A DNA stretch of 64,000 nt. Origin: Marsupella aquatica (lineage: Eukaryota; Marchantiophyta). Numbering within the stretch: the first letter of the stretch is position 1; each line of letters opens with the position of its first letter. The stretch covers positions 1,860,001-1,924,000 of the forward strand of contig OZ316897.1 of the NCBI GenBank assembly GCA_973895155.1. The letters run 5' to 3'. Below are positions 57,672 to 64,000 of this stretch, piece after piece. The notes beneath the pieces are model-generated. The model was given only the letters and a program-made list of their open reading frames with translations, had not been told where the DNA came from and did no database searches. The translations under genes were made by a program, and so were the position numbers.

Positions 57672-60079
57672 ATGATCCCTCAAGGTGCTGAGTTTCTGAA
57701 ATGCTACATTGATGATGTGTTGGTCCACAACAAAGGATTTGACCAGCATCTACTTGACCTTGAGGAGCTATTCATGAGGCTTAAGAAGGTGAACCTAAAG
57801 ATACACCCCAAGAAGTATGAATTTGCTGTCAGATCAGTAGTATACCTTGGGCACCGCATTCTTCCAAATGGAACCATGGCTCACTGGGCCAAGGTGGTAT
57901 CCATCTTGGAAATGCCCACTCCTACCGATGTTCACACTTTGAGGAGTTTTATTGGGTTGTGCAATTACTACCGGATCTACATCAAAGATTTCAGTACCAT
58001 TGCACACCCATTGTATGCTTTGTTGAAAAAGAATGTGACTTGGACATGGAGTACAGATGCTGAGACAACATTTGCCACTTTGAAGGAGAAGCTCTCAGAA
58101 TACCCGGTGTTGAGAAGACCTGATTTCAGCAAGGTCTTTGTACGTGGTACACACAGATTGGAGTGCCCTTGGGATTGGTGCCATTCTGGGCCAGCATGAT
58201 GAGGAAGGTAAAGAGTACGTCATTGCCTATGCATCCAGGAGCAACAATCAGACAAAGAGTCATTATTCTTCTTATGAGGGTGAATGCCTTGCTGTTGTGT
58301 GGGCTGTCATACATTATAGGCCCTACCTCTATGGGACCAGGTTTGTTCTCTACACCGACCACCAGCCCTTGAAGTGGTTGATGACCAACGACAAGCTTAC
58401 TAGCAAGCTTGCTCGTTGGGCGATCATACTCCAGGAGTATGATTTTGAGGTAATTCATAGGCCTGGTGTGACACATCAAAATGCTGACACTATGTCCCGC
58501 AGCCCTTTGATTGCCTCTGATGATCCCTCAGATGCACGGCAGGATTTTGACCAGGTTTCCATCCTGCCTACATTTCATGCATCTACCTATCTTGCTTTGC
58601 TGCCATGTTACATTGTTGACCAACCTGTGGTGGACATATGGGAGGACAGCGACACTCTGAGATTTCTGCAGCATGGGGAGTACCCCACCCATGTTACTGC
58701 TGCCCAGAGAGACCAAATTCAGCAAAGGTCCAAGCGCTACTTGTGGAAGGGAGATCATCTTGTGCGCTGCTTGCCAGACAGGGAAGTGGTGGTTCCACCC
58801 ATTCATGAGAGGGTTGGCCTTATCCGTAAGGTACATTCTGAGCTTGGTCATTTTGGCGTTAAGAGGACTTACAGCCTCTTAGTCCCCCATTATCATTGGA
58901 GAGGCATGCATGGCCAGGTTCGAGATGTTATTGCTAGGTGTGAGCAGTGTGATAGGGTGAGGACTTCTTTCACATCTCGGCAACCCACACTTTATCCACT
59001 TCCTATTCAGGGCATGTTTTATCGTTGGTCATGTGATTTGGCTGGAGAATTACCCCCACATCTCGGGTTAATCTCTACATTATGATCATGATAGAGCATT
59101 TCTCCAAGTGGATAGAACTTGTGGCATTGCCGGATAAGACCTCCCGTAGCACCAGCCAGACATTCTTGCAACAAGTTCTCAGCCGCTTTGGAGCTTGTGC
59201 AGAATGTCTCATTGACCAGGGCTCAGAGTTTAGAGGAGAGTTCCAGGAGCTGCTTGATCATGCCCTCATTGATCATTGCCGGACATCACGAGATCACCCA
59301 CAGGCAGATGGCTTGGCAGAGCGCATGGTTCAGACATGCAAGAAGGGCCTTCGGAAGATCTGCCTCACCAAAAACAAGGAGGATTGGGACCTGGCCTTAC
59401 CCTACATTGCCATGGGGTATAGGATGTCTAGACATGCATCACTGTCTAAGTTTTCTCCCTACTTCTTGTTGTTTGGTCGTCACCCAGTTCCACCTTCTGC
59501 TATTGCTGCTCACATGCTTCAGGTGGTGGACTTGGATTCAGTTGCGACTTGGTCTGATGTGATCTGTGAGAGGGCTGCCCTATTCAGGAGGGTTATGCCA
59601 TGGCCATGGAGAATTTGGCCATTGCACAGCACAGGGACACACTGCGTTATGCACATACACGAGGGGGCACTTTTCAGCCCAAGGTCAGGAAGTTTGATGT
59701 GGGAGATTTTGTGTACTTGCAGCGGCAAGCTAACGACACCCTGAACACCTCTACTAGGCGTACTATTCTCAGGGTTAAAGCTATTCGACCGTCTGGAGTG
59801 CTAGAGTTACAAGGGGCAGATGGGCGCACAATTGCTGACAATGCCAAGAATTGCGCCCCTTGTCATCTGCCTAACCTAGATCCCACCATTGTGACTTCTA
59901 CTTGGATTCCACCTGTGGACTACCCTTGCAAGGTGTGTTTGCGAATTGATGATGCTGACCAGATGCTGCTGTGTGACAATTGCAATGGAAGGTAGCATCT
60001 TTTCTGCCTTCGGCTTGAACTTACCCAGGTGCCAGAAGGGTTATGGTTTTGCCCTTCCTGTGCTCCACGTGCTACCTGA
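57672..60079 (+). mobile_element. Ty3/gypsy retrotransposon pol fragment with C-terminal PHD finger (inactive)
   Basis: The domains run in order. Partial reverse transcriptase has the YIDDVLV active-site motif (about 57710). RNase H starts at about 58140 (VVHTDWSALGIGA, YSSYEGECLAVVWAV, YTDHQPLKWL). The integrase zinc region (H..H, CEQC, about 58850-58950) follows. The integrase core has D in WSCDLAGELP, D in LIDQGSEF (about 59215) and E in ADGLAERMVQ (about 59315). A GPF-like tail then ends in a C4HC3 PHD finger (59927-60064; CKVC, CDNC, H, C, CPSC). Frameshifts near 58135, 59055 (C run) and 59590, and a TAG at 59993-59995 in the PHD finger, inactivate it. Gag, protease and the N-terminal RT are missing. 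A purine run (gaggggga, 60112) may be the polypurine tract. No LTR pair was found. Confidence 0.9.
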
Positions 60080-60959
60080 ATTTTCTTCAACCCTCCTTTT
60101 GGCTGTGGTCTGAGGGGGATACAGAGGTTTACACCTCCACTACGTACATACCACTTCATTTGTTTTTTCTTGGCACTTGTGAATGTGATTGAACTTTTTC
60201 TATGCATGTTGGTTGCTAGCAGCTTGCACATATGCCTTGCCGGTGACTGTATGTTTTCGATACACTATGGCTTCGATACTATATGTCACGACACAAGGTG
60301 GATTGAACATTCCCCATTATGTTCAGCTGCTGTGGTCCCTAGGGATAACTTCCCATTAAAATGACTCCAGCTGATGTCATGCTGGTGGGCAGCAAAATCT
60401 TGACTTAAGAGAAGCTTACAGAAGGGCAACATATTTCATGGATTAGTGCAAATAATACTCTATGCAAAGTGTCTTGTACTAGTCCCTCAAGCAATTGCAA
60501 GCATGCACAATTTGCACTTATCTATTTGTTGGGTCTAGTGAGACCAACTTGCACATACAAAACTGCAAGAAAAAGTGCAAATACATGTAAAAAGGAAGGG
60601 GGGGGGGGGGGGATTTTGGAGAAGAAGCAAAGCCTTTGAAGTAAAGCTTGCTTTGCACCTATTCATGTTGCACATATGTACCAGTGACTGTAGTCGCCTT
60701 AGGAGAAAGAAAATCCCCCTTAGGTACAAAGGTTTGTTCTGGAGACTCCTACATACACCGCCCTGAAATCCTAGTATAACATAACATGAACAAAGTACTC
60801 CCCAAAATACTGTAACTAGCTACTGTAGTTTTAAGGGACTATTACTTAATGTTGTGTGTGTCTATTGAGATTATGTGAGTTCATCCAAGTAATTTGTCAA
60901 GCCTGTCTCTATTGGGCTTTTCTTTTGCGCTTACAAACATCATGATACAAACATAAAGT
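60080..60959. other. Downstream flank of the retroelement; no gene
   Basis: Could include 3' LTR sequence after the purine run, but no second copy exists in the window to test this. There is a G run at about 60598-60612. Confidence 0.4.
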
Positions 60960-61790
60960 TTCAGACCATGCCTAAGTGGCCCAGGATTGGCATCTAGAGA
61001 GAAATGAGAGATTGACCAAAAACTTGAGACAGACAAGAAGGCCCGAGAGAGAAATGAGAGATTGGGATAAAATGAGATTGAAAGAAAAGAGGGAAGGGGA
61101 AGGGGGGGGGGGGGGGGGGCGAGCCTGAGAAAATGAGAGACTGAAAGTAAAGAGAAATGTGAAAGAAAAGAATGCCCCAGAGAGAACTGAGAGAATGAAA
61201 CAAAAGAATACCCCCAGAGAGAAATAAGAGGTTGAAAGATCACAATGTGGGGAGGAAAGAAAGCCACATAAAGAAATAAGAGGGGAGAAAGAAAACAGAC
61301 GCAGAAAGAAATGAGAGATCAGAAGAAAAGAAGGGGAGATACCAGGGAAAGTCAGAGCAAGGAGAGGTGGGGGAATAGAGCCCCAGAAAAGAAGAGAAAG
61401 GGGAGGATGAAATGAGAGGGGAGAAAGCAAAGAAAGCCCCAGGGGGAAAGAAAAGAAAGCAGCACAAAGAAAAAGAGTGTTGAAAGAGGGAGAGGGGAGA
61501 AAGAAAAAGAAAGCCCCACAAAGAAAAACAGTGTCGATAGAAAGAGAGGGGGGAAAGGAAAAGAAAGCCCCACAAAGAGAAGGAGTGTTGAAAGAAAGAG
61601 AGGGGAGAAAGAAAACGAAAGGCCCACAAAGATAACAGAGATTGAAAGAAAGAGAGGGGAGAAAGAAAAAGAAAGCGCCAGAAAGAAAAGGGGGACCGGA
61701 GGGAAAAGAGTGGGGGACGTACGAAGGAGTGAAAGGAAAGCCAGAGAAAGAAAAGGAGCCCCCAGAAAGAAACGAGAGGGGAGCTAAGCT
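60960..61790. repeat. Purine-rich (GA) minisatellite region
   Basis: Almost pure A/G on the plus strand. 61460-61680 has at least four units of about 62 bp (gagaaagaaaaagaaagccccacaaaga...agtgttgaaagaaagagagggg). 61000-61220 has looser agagagaaatgagagattg units, and there is a G run at about 61101-61119. Long Ser/Phe/Leu-rich frames on the minus strand are artefacts of this composition. Confidence 0.9.
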
Positions 61791-62204
61791 AAGCTAAGAA
61801 GCAGCGAAACTCGTCTTTGTGCAGAATGCAAAACGCAGAAAAACAGCACCCAACAAAACTGAACTGATGAGAACAGAGGAGAGAAAAGCAGAGCAGCAGA
61901 GATTCATTTCGTTGAGCTCCCTTCGCTTTTCTCTCGGGGACAGATTCATTTGATCGACTGATAACTCACCACCAGAGAGGGGCACGGCCCACCATCGCTG
62001 TTGTGTGGCTCGACGACCTTTACCAAACGTTCACGTGCTTCCTCTTCTTGTGGTTCCTCTGCTTCCGCTCTTCGCATTGAGTTCCGACTCGTCCAGTTTC
62101 GTTCTAGGAAATCGAATCTATCCTCTGGAATCGTCTATACATTGTTGCTTTCTACGCGGCGAAGATTGAATTTCTGTCTGCTCAGACTCTCGAGAAAGGG
62201 AAGC

Positions 62205-62257
<53 letters not shown>

Positions 62258-63094
62258 AAGTGCTGCAATTACTGTAGAAGTGGTGGTGCGGAGGACGGAA
62301 GGGACAGGGTTCGGCGGTGCTCTACCTCTCGATGTCATGATCGTCGTCTTCTGATTAGTCTTAGTCTTTTAAGTGTCGATAGGCAAAGGGAGCAGAAGGA
62401 ATTAGGTGATGCTATCAGCGAATATCGGCGAAAGGTATGTTTCATGCTGACCGCATTGACGTGATCGATTGAAGGAAAGACGGATAGGAAGAGAGAGGTG
62501 GACGACGACCACGAAGCGACGACAGCAAGACGACGTGAGAGCACTTACGGGTCTGGGGGATTGTGTCAAGAGAGAAACAGAGGCTGGACAAGGACGAAGT
62601 GGGGTTTGCGGTGAGCGAAAGTGCGCTTTTGAACCACCAGTCATACGACACTCCGAGAAAGAGAGAAGGAGCTTTTCTGTTGGAACCGCGCCTCTGCATT
62701 CGTAATTATGCTCGATTATCTCCCATTCTCTAGAGAGCCGCTCCTTGAGAGGATATGGCGTTGATTGTTTGCCATGACATTTCCCCTTAAAGAGAACGAG
62801 GGAGAGAAGTCGGAAGGGAGAGCCAGGGCCATAAGATAGACTCGCTGCACTTCTCGACATGCTTCGGAGTCATCATCACGATTGTCGGGAAGAAGACCGG
62901 TTGAGAGCGAGAAGACGGACACTGTCAGAGCATTAGTCTCATGGACAGAGATAGACAAGGGGGATTCTAATTGAGGTTCTGGGGGTTGAGTTCCGAAAGC
63001 GAAGATCTCAAATGATCTGATTTTTGTAGCATTGGAAGTCCACGGAAAGGACATTCATCACAGGAATTTGTTTAGTGATTCGTGAGTTTGTGTG
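61791..63094 (+). promoter_or_regulatory. Promoter/5' leader region of the MTP gene with (GA)n tract
   Basis: Contains a (GA)n tract of about 48 bp at 62207-62255 and GA/CT-rich flanks, as in many plant leaders. Open frames on both strands lack protein-like composition. No TATA box or transcription start was fixed. Confidence 0.45.
62207..62255. repeat. (GA)n microsatellite
   Basis: About 24 uninterrupted GA dinucleotides, roughly 840 bp upstream of the MTP start codon. GAGA tracts can bind BBR/BPC factors in plants; the effect here is unknown. Confidence 0.95.
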
Positions 63095-63873
63095 ATGGGC
63101 GACGATTTGGATGACACGGGGAGGCCGCTCGTCGAGTTGGAGTCCGGAGTGGACATGAACAGCGAACAGAACACATGGCGTATCTACTCAAGCAAGTTCC
63201 CACGGCAGCAAGCGGCGGAAGAGTCTCCTCGCTCTGTAAAGGCACGAGTGGATAGATGTCTGAAAGCGCTCGGTGATTACTCCATTTCTCGTCTCTTTAG
63301 ATCGCTCACTACTTTCCTCTCTTTGTCACTCACTACCACAAGAGTGAAAGAAAGGGATTTTGGATAGTCTCATTTCACGTTTGGCAGTTTCTCTCCTCAC
63401 CATTTTCTACAAATCACTTTAGCCTTTTTTCTTACAACAGTTCCTTCCCTCGTTACCCTTCTCTAATCGTCGTGGCCGTTTCGGCTTCGATCGGAAAATG
63501 TCGAATTATAGAGGCAGTGCATTGATAATAATTTCTCATTTTCACAAGTGATGTCGATTTTGCGAACGCTTTTGGTCTAGGTACAATTTGTCGAAGTGAC
63601 ATATGTCGTGGCCGTTCCCTGCTTTACCCTTCGTTTCGACTGTCCCTTCCCGCCTTCACCGACTTCGCAAGTCATCATCACCACTGTGAGAGAATGCCCA
63701 GAATGCATATATGAGTGGTGATAGGTTTTTCAAACTCTGAAGGTTTAAATCGAATTGCAGGTTTTGAAAGCGGAGTTGATGAATATTATCAGCAACAAGA
63801 GGAAGTGCTCGATGGATTTAGTGAAATGGACACCATCACAGACCGTGGATATCGTGTCTCCACCACCACACAG
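63095..63873 (+). CDS. Mn-CDF / metal tolerance protein (MTP8-11 type), first two exons (3' partial)
   Basis: The gene continues past the right edge. Exon 1 is 63095-63272 (MGDDLDDTGRPLVELESG to CLKAL), phase 1. Exon 2 is 63761-63873, reading ESGVDEYYQQQEEVLDGFSE then MDTITDRGYRVSTTTQ before a good donor (CAG|gtaatt), phase 0. The YYQQQ-x(3)-L-(D/E)-GF-x-EMD signature precedes the first membrane helix in plant group 8-11 MTPs, which are Mn2+/H+ antiporters of the cation diffusion facilitator family in Golgi, vacuole or prevacuolar membranes. All membrane helices and the DxxxD metal sites would be downstream. The ATG at 63095 gives an acidic N-terminus of usual length for the group. Confidence 0.78.
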
Positions 63874-64000
63874 GTAATTGAGACAATTAAGCTTACAGAC
63901 TGGAGTGCGAGTGCATTGTCCATCGAAGTCTCAGAGAGCACTGAGCTTCCTGAATGGAAAATGTCCCAACATTAGCTTCTTTCTCGATGCCCTAATCACT
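63874..64000 (+). other. Intron 2 of the MTP gene
   Basis: Intronic sequence after the donor at 63874 runs to the window edge. No further exon is seen. Confidence 0.6.

Noticed and set aside
61240-61629. Minus-strand Phe/Ser/Leu-rich frames that look like membrane proteins
   Set aside because: They arise from the purine-rich minisatellite, recur with the 62-bp unit and have no start context.
62001-62258. Short plus frame ending in (RE)n
   Set aside because: The (GA)n microsatellite is read as Arg-Glu; no protein-like upstream part.

Overview
This window is nuclear DNA of a land plant or close streptophyte relative. It has split genes with GT-AG introns of about 70-1600 nt, a CKI1-type hybrid histidine kinase, a plant root-cap-domain cell-wall protein, a plastid-type DnaJ zinc-finger protein and a plant Mn-CDF (MTP) transporter. 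It also carries plant-style repeats: a tRNA-derived SINE, MITEs, a Ty3/gypsy fragment and a LINE remnant. Bacterial features (operons, CRISPR, Shine-Dalgarno sites) are absent. The species cannot be fixed by eye; an early-diverging land plant is the best guess. All exon models below were made by hand from splice borders and reading-frame phase.

Layout. 28-6405 (+): 3' part of a chimeric extracellular protein (Pmp/beta-helix repeats, Ser-Pro-rich linker, root-cap domain). 6564-15720: repeat-rich debris with a palindromic MITE, a decayed AlaX-like tRNA-editing gene (-), a decayed coiled-coil gene (-) interrupted by a complete SINE, a 1-kb foldback element, and a decayed SEN1-like helicase (+). 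15721-19460: no gene seen. 19464-23852 (+): an AATase/condensation-type acyltransferase preceded by a 47-codon membrane-peptide uORF. 26164-34295 (-): the CKI1-like kinase, 12 exons. 35787-36229 (+): possible plastid-targeted small gene. 36230-50300: long gene-poor stretch of local tandem repeats, one Mutator-type MITE with a 9-bp target duplication, a SINE-like relic and a LINE remnant. 50846-56105: a direct duplication whose two copies flank a large foldback element and the DnaJ-like gene (53982-54933, +). 57672-60079 (+): Ty3/gypsy pol fragment ending in a PHD finger. 60960-62260: purine-rich minisatellites. 63095 to the right edge (+): start of an MTP-type manganese transporter.

The intact genes look like independent single-copy nuclear genes (hormone-type signalling, cell wall, metabolism, plastid folding, metal transport); I see no sign that they form a cluster or pathway. 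The best candidates for something new are the uORF/acyltransferase pair, the phase-0 exon-shuffled wall protein, and the PHD-tailed gypsy element.
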